Virus record (IMG/VR): IMGVR_UViG_3300033149_001697
Span: 1 to 39,780 of that record
Length of the DNA stretch: 39,780 bases
Origin: a virus
Direction: 5' to 3' (one strand)
In this document: positions 6,471 through 12,581 of the stretch, one piece after another
Position numbering within the stretch: the first letter of the stretch is position 1
How the letters are laid out: each line of letters opens with the position of its first letter
Translations under genes and position numbers: made by a program
The notes under the pieces: generated by a model
What the model saw: the letters and a program-made list of their open reading frames with translations, nothing else
Database searches by the model: none
What the model was told of the DNA's origin: nothing

Positions 6471-6481
6471 AGGGGGGTCAA

Positions 6482-6697
6482 ATGGCAAAGGCAAGGAAAT
6501 TTTTCAGTAAAAGAAAAGGGCTTCACATCGAAGCGGAAGGTTGTGTCATAAATATCTATGAGAAAATTTATGACAGGCAGGGCAGGGAAGTCACGGTGGT
6601 GCAGATAATCCCGGACAAATACAGCGGTGAGAGAAAGTGGAAGCTTATAGGCACAAATGTTGTGCGTGTAGTGCGGCTGAAAACAGTAAAATGTTAA
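6482..6697 (+). CDS. Hypothetical early protein, 71 residues
   Basis: A basic, beta-rich small protein (MAKARKFFSKRKGLHIEA...). ATG 6482 directly follows GGGGGTCA at 6473-6480, so the longer frame from 6467 is rejected. It lies between the Cas4-like nuclease and the probable recombination protein, and may assist DNA binding given its charge. No family recognised. Confidence 0.65.
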   Translation: MAKARKFFSKRKGLHIEAEGCVINIYEKIYDRQGREVTVVQIIPDKYSGERKWKLIGTNVVRVVRLKTVKC

Positions 6698-6711
6698 GGG
6701 GGTGAAAAAAA

Positions 6712-7593
6712 ATGGCAAGGAAAAAGAATGACGGTGCGGGCACTGGTGAGATTATGAGGAGAACAAGCAAGAATGCAGAGCTGACAGCCTTCAAAAGATT
6801 GCTTGATTTGCAGGGGCAGAAGCGTATCCTGCTGGAAAACTACATTATAAAACATCTGAAACAGGGCGTTGACTTCGGCAGGATAGAGGGAACAACGAAA
6901 TCCGGCAAGACCTTCAAGAGCGAAAAGCCGAGTTTGTTCAAAGCAGGAGCGGAGAAGGTGCTTAACAGAACGAATGTTCAGGCGGTGCTTAAAAAAGATG
7001 TGGACACTTGGGAGATGACAGGAAACAAGCCGGGCGTCGTCTGCTATATTTGCGAACTGTTTACGCAGGACGGAATAAAAATAGGCGAAGGACGGGGTGC
7101 GGCGGATATCCGGGAAATCCGTTTCGGCGGCTCGTTCAATAACTGCATAAAGATAGCGGAGAAGCGGGCAAGGGTTGACGCTGTGCTATCTACTTATGCT
7201 CTGTCGGACAGGTTCACACAGGACTTAAATGATGAAGATGAGCGGCAGGTCTCAAAAGCAGGCAAATTATCATCGCAGAATAGCACAGGCGGCAATAATC
7301 GGGCAAAGGTCGGGGACTTGGGACGGCAGAGAGCAAATGCTCAAAAAGAGGCAAATACGGGCGCAAAACGGCAGATATTCAGGATAGGCGGCAATGATAT
7401 GACACGGGCGCAGTTTGAGGAACACTTGCGAAAGCTGGCGGCGGATGTGAACTTTGAGATAAAAGAAGCTGTGCAGACGATTTTCGGCAAAAATAGAATG
7501 GAAGACCTTTCGGGAAATCAAATGCTGGCGCTTTTTAACACAATTCAAAACAGGATACGGAAACAGGCGGCGGAAAGAGAGAATAATTTATAA
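6712..7593 (+). CDS. Conserved phage protein, probable recombination or ssDNA-annealing factor
   Basis: A 293-residue protein. The N-terminal 170 residues match a phage family I know by pattern: a short helix, then DFGRIEGT, PSLFKAGAEKV, a strand pair ending GEGRGAA, and the helix NNCIKIAEKRARVDAVLS followed by SDRFTQDLND. These proteins usually sit next to Cas4-like nucleases and replication initiators and are suspected recombination mediators, though the biochemical role is unproven. The C-terminal 120 residues are a polar linker and a helical tail (ARAQFEEHLRKLAADVNFEI region). The ribosome-binding site is GGGGGTGA (6700-6707), a one-base variant of the early motif. Confidence 0.6.
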   Translation: MARKKNDGAGTGEIMRRTSKNAELTAFKRLLDLQGQKRILLENYIIKHLKQGVDFGRIEGTTKSGKTFKSEKPSLFKAGAEKVLNRTNVQAVLKKDVDTWEMTGNKPGVVCYICELFTQDGIKIGEGRGAADIREIRFGGSFNNCIKIAEKRARVDAVLSTYALSDRFTQDLNDEDERQVSKAGKLSSQNSTGGNNRAKVGDLGRQRANAQKEANTGAKRQIFRIGGNDMTRAQFEEHLRKLAADVNFEIKEAVQTIFGKNRMEDLSGNQMLALFNTIQNRIRKQAAERENNL

Positions 7594-7606
7594 GGGGGTA
7601 TTTATT

Positions 7607-7963
7607 ATGGAAGCGCTGAAAGAAAAAATCAAACGGCTGATTAAATTGTTAAAAAAGAAGAAAGAAATTGCAGATGAGGAAAAACAGGTAAGAGCTGACA
7701 TTCTGGGACTTATGGAAAAAAACAAACTGGGGTCGGTGAAAGTCAAAGATTTGGGTGTAGAAGCGAAAATGATAATTTCAGAGCGCTTTGAATATGATTT
7801 GCGGGCTATCATAGAGACGCTGGAACTTGACTTCATTGTGGATAAAGGCATTGTAAAATGTGATACACGGGTCTGCAATAGAGAACTGAAAGGACACCCG
7901 GACATTGATAGTTTGAGAGTGAAAGCGGCGGAAAGAAAAACGGTGCGGTTGGTGAAGATGTAA
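7607..7963 (+). CDS. Coiled-coil early protein, 118 residues
   Basis: The first 45 residues are a very Lys/Glu-rich helix (EKIKRLIKLLKKKKEIADEE). The rest has alternating hydrophobics typical of a small alpha/beta domain, with two cysteines near residues 85-91. AAGGGGG at 7592-7598 serves as ribosome-binding site. The pattern loosely recalls siphovirus Gp157-like proteins, but not strongly enough to call it. It is followed by the tandem hairpins at 7965-8021. Confidence 0.55.
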   Translation: MEALKEKIKRLIKLLKKKKEIADEEKQVRADILGLMEKNKLGSVKVKDLGVEAKMIISERFEYDLRAIIETLELDFIVDKGIVKCDTRVCNRELKGHPDIDSLRVKAAERKTVRLVKM

Positions 7964-7964
7964 T

Positions 7965-7988
7965 CCTGCGGGCTGACCCCCACGCAGG
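7965..7988 (+). promoter_or_regulatory. Hairpin displaying complement of the early ribosome-binding site
   Basis: CCTGCG (7965-7970) pairs with CGCAGG (7983-7988). The 12-base loop contains TGACCCCC (7974-7981), the exact reverse complement of GGGGGTCA found before nine early genes. In RNA the loop would be free to pair with those sites in cis or trans. The next gene (8042) uses a different ribosome-binding site. Function is inferred only. Confidence 0.5.
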
Positions 7989-7991
7989 TGA

Positions 7992-8021
7992 GCGGGGCAG
8001 GGGAGAAATCCCTTGCCCCGC
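7992..8021 (+). promoter_or_regulatory. 13-bp hairpin with GAAA tetraloop
   Basis: GCGGGGCA plus GGGGA pair with TCCCT plus TGCCCCGC (one G-U pair) around a GAAA loop at 8005-8008. A GNRA loop on a long GC stem is very stable. No U-tract follows, so it is not a classic terminator. It could protect or end an RNA that includes the preceding hairpin, or control access to the GAGGGAGGGG site just before ATG 8042. Confidence 0.6.
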
Positions 8022-8041
8022 AAGAGGGAGGGGTAAATAAA

Positions 8042-8260
8042 ATGGAAAAACAGCGGGATACAGTTTTGAGAATAGTGAAAAGATTAAGTCCGGTGCGGAC
8101 GGAAGTAATAAAGATACTCGCAATGCGGCGGGGTGTAAGCTGTGCGGACAGATACTTGCGCTGGTTGCAGGACGACGGAGAAGTCACGGGATACACGAAA
8201 TCGGGAGACAGAACGAAAACTTGGTATTATATCGGGCGGCGTATGGGGGGTCAGCAATGA
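8042..8260 (+). CDS. Small winged-helix-like protein
   Basis: A 72-residue basic protein. The helix order (TVLRIVKRL, TEVIKILAMRRG, CADRYLRWLQDDGEV) followed by a beta wing (VTGYTKSGDRTKTWYYIG) looks like a winged-helix DNA-binding domain. ATG 8042 follows GAGGGAGGGG (8024-8033); the frame extends to 7988 but that part would be encoded by the hairpins. It overlaps the initiator-like gene by 4 bases, so it may regulate or assist replication. Confidence 0.6.
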   Translation: MEKQRDTVLRIVKRLSPVRTEVIKILAMRRGVSCADRYLRWLQDDGEVTGYTKSGDRTKTWYYIGRRMGGQQ

Positions 8261-8964
8261 AAAGATTTACGGACTGTGATAAGTGGCGTAAAGAATGGTG
8301 GCAGAATTTATCACCAAGCGGAAAACTATTGTGGTATTATATCACGGAGAACTGTAATGTGGCGGGCGTCTGGGAAGTCAATTTTCGGCTGGCAGAGTTT
8401 CAGATAAACGCAAAAATAAACAAAGAGGAAATTCAGAGGCAGTTTCAAAAACAGATTATTGTGCTGGCGGGCGGGACGAAATGGTTTATTAGAAACTTCG
8501 TCAAGTTTCAATATGGAAAAGATATTGATAATCTCAACGAAAATGTAGGCGTGGATAGAGCGATAAAAAGAATTGTCGAGAAGGAACTTGCGGGGGTGGA
8601 TTTGAATAATCCGGCGCAGGGGTTATTGCTCGAAATAATGCCGGATGGACAGAAGAAGCGGCGCAAGAAACTTACTGGCGATGTCGTGGCAATGGCAAAA
8701 GAAATAACAGAACTTAATAATGAGATGTTTATAACGACGTGGCAGGACTGGATTGTTTACAGGCGGGAACTGGGAAAAAAGATAACTCCGTCAACGGCAC
8801 GGAGGCAGTTAAAGAAATTGGCAAGCTGGGGCATAGACAATGCTGTCAAGAGTATTCAGCGGTCGATAGAGAAGGGCTGGACGGGGCTATTCGAAATCAA
8901 AGATGTTTGTGGCAGAAAAAAGTTGTCGGATTTATTAGATAAGGGGGTTGACGATGAAATCTAA
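8257..8964 (+). CDS. Replisome-organiser-like replication initiator
   Basis: A 235-residue protein. The N-terminal half (FTDCDKWRKEWW, SPSGKLLWYYITENCNVAGVWE, WFIRNFVKFQYG) matches the winged-helix N-terminal domain of phage replisome organisers and DnaD-like initiators. The C-terminal 80 residues (WQDWIVYRRELGKK ... KSIQRSIEKGWTGLFEI) match the helical domain often found with it. Such proteins bind the phage origin and recruit the host helicase loader. As no helicase, primase or polymerase is encoded, host DnaB and Pol III would be used. ATG 8257 follows GGGGGTCA at 8246-8253. Confidence 0.75.
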   Translation: MKRFTDCDKWRKEWWQNLSPSGKLLWYYITENCNVAGVWEVNFRLAEFQINAKINKEEIQRQFQKQIIVLAGGTKWFIRNFVKFQYGKDIDNLNENVGVDRAIKRIVEKELAGVDLNNPAQGLLLEIMPDGQKKRRKKLTGDVVAMAKEITELNNEMFITTWQDWIVYRRELGKKITPSTARRQLKKLASWGIDNAVKSIQRSIEKGWTGLFEIKDVCGRKKLSDLLDKGVDDEI

Positions 8965-9403
8965 AACGATTGACAGGGGATTTGATTTGTTGGAAAAAAA
9001 TTTCAGGACAAGCTATCCGGCATTGTTGCGGTTAAAAGTATGGGAACATATAAAAAAGAGTTTACCGAAAACTTTTACGGACAAAATGTTTGAGGATATT
9101 GTGGATGGATTTTTGAAAATGGAATACCCGCCGAAATATGCGGATTTTATGACGGCGCTGAAAGAGAAGGTGGGCAACGGGGTGACGGCGGAATATAATG
9201 AAATAATGTGTTCAAACTGTGGGAGAAGTTTTACGCCGGAAAATGAATATCAGGCAGAGATAGAATGGTGTGGAGCGTGTATAAAATGGAGAGAAACGCC
9301 GGAAGGCAAGGAAATAATGCGGCGGCGGGTGGCAGAGCTTAAAATAAAATTGCGGGAAAGTTTGAAAAATTTTTCTATGCGCCGGCAAGGGGGGGCAGAA
9401 TGA
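8954..9403 (+). CDS. Putative replication accessory protein with zinc ribbon
   Basis: A 149-residue protein. The N-terminal about 75 residues form a helical domain ending YPPKYADFMTALKEKV, reminiscent of helicase-loader/G39P-type proteins that sit next to phage initiators. The second half holds C-x2-C (MCSNCGRSF) and C-x2-C (EWCGACIKW), a zinc ribbon. It overlaps the initiator by 11 bases. ATG 8954 is chosen because AAGGGGG lies six bases upstream; TTG 8948 would begin inside that signal. The loader role is inferred from position and faint similarity. Confidence 0.55.
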   Translation: MKSKTIDRGFDLLEKNFRTSYPALLRLKVWEHIKKSLPKTFTDKMFEDIVDGFLKMEYPPKYADFMTALKEKVGNGVTAEYNEIMCSNCGRSFTPENEYQAEIEWCGACIKWRETPEGKEIMRRRVAELKIKLRESLKNFSMRRQGGAE

Positions 9404-9669
9404 AATTTGCGATTGAAGCTTTTGGTATTCGGGATGGAGAAACATTCGGAATTCAATTCGCTGGGACTGGCAAAGAACTTGGACAGGCAGTTGAAGAATT
9501 ACAGGGTGAAATTGACGCTTGGGATAGGTGTGCACGATGTGGAGCAATTTTACATTCAGAGGATTTTCACAGAGAAAGTCAGATAGCTGATACATCGGTA
9601 ATGGCGGCAGTAGAGACATTGGCGCTGGGATATACTTGCCCGCATTGCGGATTTTCGGAGGGTGCATAG
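9400..9669 (+). CDS. Two-CxxC zinc-ribbon protein
   Basis: An 89-residue protein with CARCG near residue 45 and CPHCG near residue 82, spaced as in a zinc ribbon with an inserted helix. It begins with a short beta-type segment (KFAIEAFGIRDGETFGIQ). It overlaps the preceding gene by 4 bases, so is likely co-translated with the replication accessory protein. Function unknown. Confidence 0.6.
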   Translation: MKFAIEAFGIRDGETFGIQFAGTGKELGQAVEELQGEIDAWDRCARCGAILHSEDFHRESQIADTSVMAAVETLALGYTCPHCGFSEGA

Positions 9670-9729
9670 AATGAACGGCGGGCGTGCAGGTGAATAGTAA
9701 GAGTGCATATTGCGATAAGGAGGGCAAAG

Positions 9730-9870
9730 ATGGACAAAAAATTAAGCAATGATTTGGGTTGTATCATTACAGATTTTGCTGTTGAAATTGGATTTAAGGC
9801 AAAGAAAAAAAAATTCAATAAAGTTCACGAAAAAACTGTGAAAAGAATTTTGAAGGTAGTGAAAAAATGA
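9730..9870 (+). CDS. Hypothetical small basic protein, 46 residues
   Basis: A short Lys-rich frame (MDKKLSNDLGCIITDFAVEI...) preceded by AAGGAGGG at 9718-9725, a good ribosome-binding site. It ends in ATGA overlapping the start of the damaged frame at 9867. No family recognised. Confidence 0.5.
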   Translation: MDKKLSNDLGCIITDFAVEIGFKAKKKKFNKVHEKTVKRILKVVKK

Positions 9871-10065
9871 AAACCAGAAAGTAGATTTGGGAATTGGTTC
9901 GTGGAGCAATTTGGGAAGCGTCCGACTGCGACAACAGTTGATACGCTACGGCGTGAGTTTGTTATGGCTGTAAAAGCTGAACGAATGGAACGCCAAATTC
10001 CCAAGATGAGGAGGGGGAGTGAAATTTTCTGCAACACTTTCATTCGGACATTCTGCTGGCGTTAA
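9867..10065 (+). pseudogene. Frameshifted small phage gene
   Basis: ATG 9867 opens a frame that stops at 9882-9884 after five codons. The +1 frame from 9871 onward encodes a convincing protein (PESRFGNWFVEQFGKRP and so on) through to TAA 10063-10065. Removing one A from the AAAA run after the ATG would give MKPESRFGNWFVEQFGKRP, a start typical of small phage proteins. Either a homopolymer sequencing error, a true loss-of-function indel, or programmed slippage explains it. The 3' part past about 10019 overlaps the next frame and may not be the native end. Confidence 0.5.
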
Positions 10066-10210
10066 ACTTTCTTTTAGGAAAAAAAGCGTTAGATTATGTG
10101 TATGGAATGTGGCTATATGCTTTATGATGTTCGATATTGAAGAAATAATTGTCTATCTAAAATCGGAAAACACACGGCTGAAAAAGCGACTGACGAAGGA
10201 GGGGGAGTGA
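10019..10210 (+). CDS. Uncertain small protein, possibly also frameshifted
   Basis: GTG 10019 follows AGGAGG (10009-10014) with four-base spacing, a strong signal. The given frame makes a 63-residue protein with a coiled-coil C-terminus (FDIEEIIVYLKSENTRLKKR). Its first half looks less natural than the neighbouring frame, which reads FLQHFHSDILLALNFLLGKK... and would be in phase if the TTTT run near 10023 were one base shorter. So this may be two small genes, one with an indel. Confidence 0.35.
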   Translation: MKFSATLSFGHSAGVKLSFRKKSVRLCVWNVAICFMMFDIEEIIVYLKSENTRLKKRLTKEGE

Positions 10211-10410
10211 AGAAGGTAAAACTTAAAGAAGGTATGAAGCTAATAGAACCGATGGTCAAACCGTGGAAAATTGGAGAGCTAATGGGCTTTGTATTGGCTG
10301 GCAATAACCGACCATATGCCGTTGTCTTAACAGAACACGGCGAATTTGAATTGTGTCCGCTTTATTCGATAATTGAAGCGAAGCCCGCAAGCGGGAAGGA
10401 GGAAAAATGA
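10207..10410 (+). CDS. Hypothetical protein, 67 residues
   Basis: Starts at GTG 10207 inside the previous stop, preceded by AAGGAGGGGGA. It is predicted to be a small beta-barrel-like protein (KLIEPMVKPWKIGELMGFVL, PYAVVLTEHGEFELCPLY), resembling short SH3-like phage proteins in layout only. It overlaps the next gene by 4 bases. Function unknown. Confidence 0.6.
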   Translation: MKKVKLKEGMKLIEPMVKPWKIGELMGFVLAGNNRPYAVVLTEHGEFELCPLYSIIEAKPASGKEEK

Positions 10411-10538
10411 CATTACCGATTTTAACGATTGTTGTATTCTGTATCGCCGTCTTTATCGGCGGAATTATTCTTACTATGAAAATTTTCGGTGACGCTCCGG
10501 CGCGGGATGGCGACGAGCCGCCTATCGGGATTGGTTGA
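10407..10538 (+). CDS. 43-residue single-span membrane protein
   Basis: ATG 10407 follows AAGGAGG at 10397-10403. Residues about 3-24 (LPILTIVVFCIAVFIGGIIL) are one hydrophobic span, followed by a short acidic/Pro tail. It is a typical small early phage inner-membrane peptide, possibly for host takeover or superinfection exclusion, which is inference. Confidence 0.65.
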   Translation: MTLPILTIVVFCIAVFIGGIILTMKIFGDAPARDGDEPPIGIG

Positions 10539-10549
10539 AGGGGGTCAGG

Positions 10550-10762
10550 ATGAAAAAATTTGAGGAAATTACGAAGCTGGAAGCGGTAGTGTGTAAAATA
10601 ATCGCATTATGGGATAAAGATTATACAGATAAACAAGATTTGCAGGAACTTTTGAGAGCTATTATTCAGGCGAAGGACTCCGAGGCGTATATGCACATTG
10701 CGCCGGTTGAATGGCGGTTATATGGTAAGTTGGTTGAGAAGTGGTTGGGGGATGAAAAGTGA
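10550..10762 (+). CDS. Hypothetical helical protein, 70 residues
   Basis: Mostly helical (EEITKLEAVVCKIIALW, KQDLQELLRAIIQAK). ATG 10550 follows GGGGGTCA at 10540-10547, the last of the nine copies of this signal. It overlaps the next gene (GTG 10759) by 4 bases. No family recognised. Confidence 0.65.
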   Translation: MKKFEEITKLEAVVCKIIALWDKDYTDKQDLQELLRAIIQAKDSEAYMHIAPVEWRLYGKLVEKWLGDEK

Positions 10763-10950
10763 AACACGGAATTAAAATTATTGAAAAGGCGACAGGGGAA
10801 GTGGTTGAATTTATTCCTTGTAGGACAGGGCGGGAAGCACTAATAGTTTTATCGGGTGTGCGGCGGAATATGTCGCCGGACTTTAAGGCGGAAGAAGGTT
10901 TTATAGAGGAGAAAGAAAATGAAAAAATTCAAAACGATGGCGGACATTGA
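10759..10950 (+). CDS. Hypothetical protein, 63 residues
   Basis: GTG start overlapping the previous stop. The N-terminal part reads as a small alpha/beta domain (HGIKIIEKATGEVVEFIPCR, GREALIVLSGVRRNM) with a pattern common in small phage proteins of unknown role. The last 32 bases overlap the next gene, whose GAGGAG ribosome-binding site is inside it. Confidence 0.6.
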   Translation: MKHGIKIIEKATGEVVEFIPCRTGREALIVLSGVRRNMSPDFKAEEGFIEEKENEKIQNDGGH

Positions 10951-11143
10951 CACAACGGTTGACGAAGGGAAATTGCTGGTAATGGCGTTGGAGCGGTTGG
11001 CAACGCAGGGGCGGTATCAGACAATGACATTTAGTAAAACACTTAAAGAGATTGTGAAAATGGCAAAGGCGGTGTATCCTGAAAAAAGAAGAAGCGCTGT
11101 TGAAGCAATGCAGGATGTTAAGGAGGAAAATAATGTTGGATAG
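10919..11143 (+). CDS. Hypothetical helical protein, 74 residues
   Basis: ATG 10919 follows GAGGAG (10905-10910). Helices EGKLLVMALERLATQ and SKTLKEIVKMAKAVYP dominate. It overlaps the next gene by 11 bases. No family recognised; part of a run of small early proteins. Confidence 0.6.
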   Translation: MKKFKTMADIDTTVDEGKLLVMALERLATQGRYQTMTFSKTLKEIVKMAKAVYPEKRRSAVEAMQDVKEENNVG

Positions 11144-11342
11144 AGAAAAATTAGATGATGAAAATTACTGGATGATAACAGCAATGGAAAATTACGGCGG
11201 CAGTTTTGTAAGGAGCTTGGCGGCGGCGTTGCGGGTTGCGGATTATAGTAATCAGAGGAAATTGAAAAACGCCTTCCCGGAAATCGTGGAGCATTATAAA
11301 AGAATGGGTAGAATCCTGGCGGAGAAAAACAAGAAAAAATAA
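11133..11342 (+). CDS. Conserved small phage protein, 69 residues
   Basis: ATG 11133 follows AAGGAGG at 11120-11126. The middle, ENYGGSFVRSLAAALRVADYSNQRKLKNAF, matches a recurring small phage protein pattern (a G-S-F-V-x-L-A motif, then A-D-x-x-N-x-x-x-L, then FP and a C-terminal Y) that I have seen without assigned function. The longer frame from 11100 overlaps the preceding gene and lacks a signal. Confidence 0.65.
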   Translation: MLDREKLDDENYWMITAMENYGGSFVRSLAAALRVADYSNQRKLKNAFPEIVEHYKRMGRILAEKNKKK

Positions 11343-11362
11343 AAAAGTGGGGGTAAGCAAAA

Positions 11363-11689
11363 ATGAGTGATGTTGGTTATCAGTTGTTATCTGCGAGCAA
11401 GGAAATTAAAAGGTTGAATGGTATAATCAGAGAAGCGGCGGCGGAGATTAAGGAACTCAAAGCCGCTAACTCACTGCTGAAAGGTGCAATAAAAGCTGAC
11501 GATGAGCGTTTATTACAGGCGACGAAACGCATAAACAGCCCTCCGTGGGGTTGTGATACGGCGGAACATTTAGCAGATGAGATTTTGGAATTGAGAGCTG
11601 AGAACGCACGGTTGAAAAAAACAATATCCGAACTGTATGAAAGATTGCAGGAAATAAATCCCGATACTGTGGCGAAGGAGGGGAAGTGA
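11363..11689 (+). CDS. Coiled-coil protein, 108 residues
   Basis: Two heptad-like stretches, residues about 10-50 (KEIKRLNGIIREAAAEIKEL) and 75-100 (LRAENARLKKTISELYERL), flank a short non-helical segment with a WGC. GTGGGGGT precedes the start by about seven bases. It is likely an oligomeric scaffold or regulator; function unknown. Confidence 0.6.
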   Translation: MSDVGYQLLSASKEIKRLNGIIREAAAEIKELKAANSLLKGAIKADDERLLQATKRINSPPWGCDTAEHLADEILELRAENARLKKTISELYERLQEINPDTVAKEGK

Positions 11690-11690
11690 A

Positions 11691-11936
11691 ATGAGACGTT
11701 TTTCACAATTCAAGGCGTTCAAGATAATCAACGGCTATCGAAAAAGCACTGATGAAAAACATTGCGGAAATTGCGACTATTTTATTGTCAAGCAAATGGG
11801 CAATAGATATTTCAAATGTGCGCTTATGGGTGAAACAGCGTCGGCGGCGTCAGATATAAGAAAATTCAATGTCTGTTCACAGTGGCAGGCAAGGCGGAAT
11901 AGGCAGGCGGTGCAACGACACACAAAAAGAGCTTGA
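11691..11936 (+). CDS. Cysteine-rich small protein, last early gene
   Basis: An 81-residue protein with H-CGNC near residue 25, KC near 43, and NVCSQW near 61. The C-x2-C, C-x-x-M-G and VC-x-W spacing matches a small metal-binding phage family I know only by pattern. The start follows GAGGGGAAGTGAA. It ends where the TTGACA of the modification-operon promoter begins (11933), so the two units abut. Confidence 0.6.
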   Translation: MRRFSQFKAFKIINGYRKSTDEKHCGNCDYFIVKQMGNRYFKCALMGETASAASDIRKFNVCSQWQARRNRQAVQRHTKRA

Positions 11937-11961
11937 CATATAATTTATTTTCTGATAGCAT
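11933..11961 (+). promoter_or_regulatory. Promoter of the ParB/radical SAM operon
   Basis: TTGACA (11933-11938), a 17-base spacer and TAGCAT (11956-11961). Start of RNA is expected near 11968, so the leader before GTG 11979 is only about 11 bases and consists of the GGGAGGA ribosome-binding site. It drives the modification genes and probably terminase, as all following genes overlap. Confidence 0.7.
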
Positions 11962-11978
11962 TTAATCAGGGAGGAACA

Positions 11979-12581
11979 GTGAAAATTCAAAAAGTAAAAG
12001 TGAATGTATTAAAGGCGGCTGAATACAATCCGAGAAAATGGACGGAGGAAGAAGAAAAAAACTTAAAAGACAGTATTAAAAAATTCGGGCAGGTTGACCC
12101 GCTTGTGGTGAATAAGGCGAAGGGACGGGAGAATGTTGTTATCGGCGGACACTTCCGGCTGGCGGTGGCAAAGAAGATGGGACACAAAGAAATCTATGTG
12201 ACTTATGTGAATATCCCGGACATAAAAAAAGAGAAAGAATTGAATATCCGGCTCAATAAAAACACAGGTGAGTGGGACTTCGATTTATTAAAAAAATTCG
12301 AGGAAAGCGCATTGAAAGACATCGGCTTCGTTGACTTGGAACTGGGAGAGATTTTTTTTGACGCAAGCGCTTTCAAAAGACCTGATTTAGGCAAGGGTGA
12401 TGTTGCTGACGGCGATAGCGGCGGCAAAACAGTAGGCAACGAAAGATACTTCTATGTGGAATATTATGATGAAAAAGATAAAAAATTGTTTGAGAAATTA
12501 CAGAAGGCGCTGGGAAAAAATCTAAAAGGGCTTCACGAAATCAATAAGGACTATTTCAAAAAACTGGTGCTGGGTAAATGA
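11979..12581 (+). CDS. ParB-like domain protein 1
   Basis: A 200-residue protein. The ParB/sulfiredoxin-fold core is clear: EYNPRKW near 15-21, IKKFGQVDPLVV near 33-44, and IGGHFRLAVAKKMG near 55-68 (the usual GERR/GHRR position reads GGHFR). Next comes LNIRLNKNTGEWDFDLL, typical of phage ParB domains that are often fused to DNA methylases, here with no methylase. In phages and islands such domains act as nucleases or NTP-using enzymes, often beside PP-loop proteins (IbrB with IbrA). Start is GTG 11979 behind GGGAGGA. It overlaps the radical SAM gene by 4 bases. A chromosome-segregation role is unlikely as no ParA is present. Confidence 0.85.
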   Translation: MKIQKVKVNVLKAAEYNPRKWTEEEEKNLKDSIKKFGQVDPLVVNKAKGRENVVIGGHFRLAVAKKMGHKEIYVTYVNIPDIKKEKELNIRLNKNTGEWDFDLLKKFEESALKDIGFVDLELGEIFFDASAFKRPDLGKGDVADGDSGGKTVGNERYFYVEYYDEKDKKLFEKLQKALGKNLKGLHEINKDYFKKLVLGK

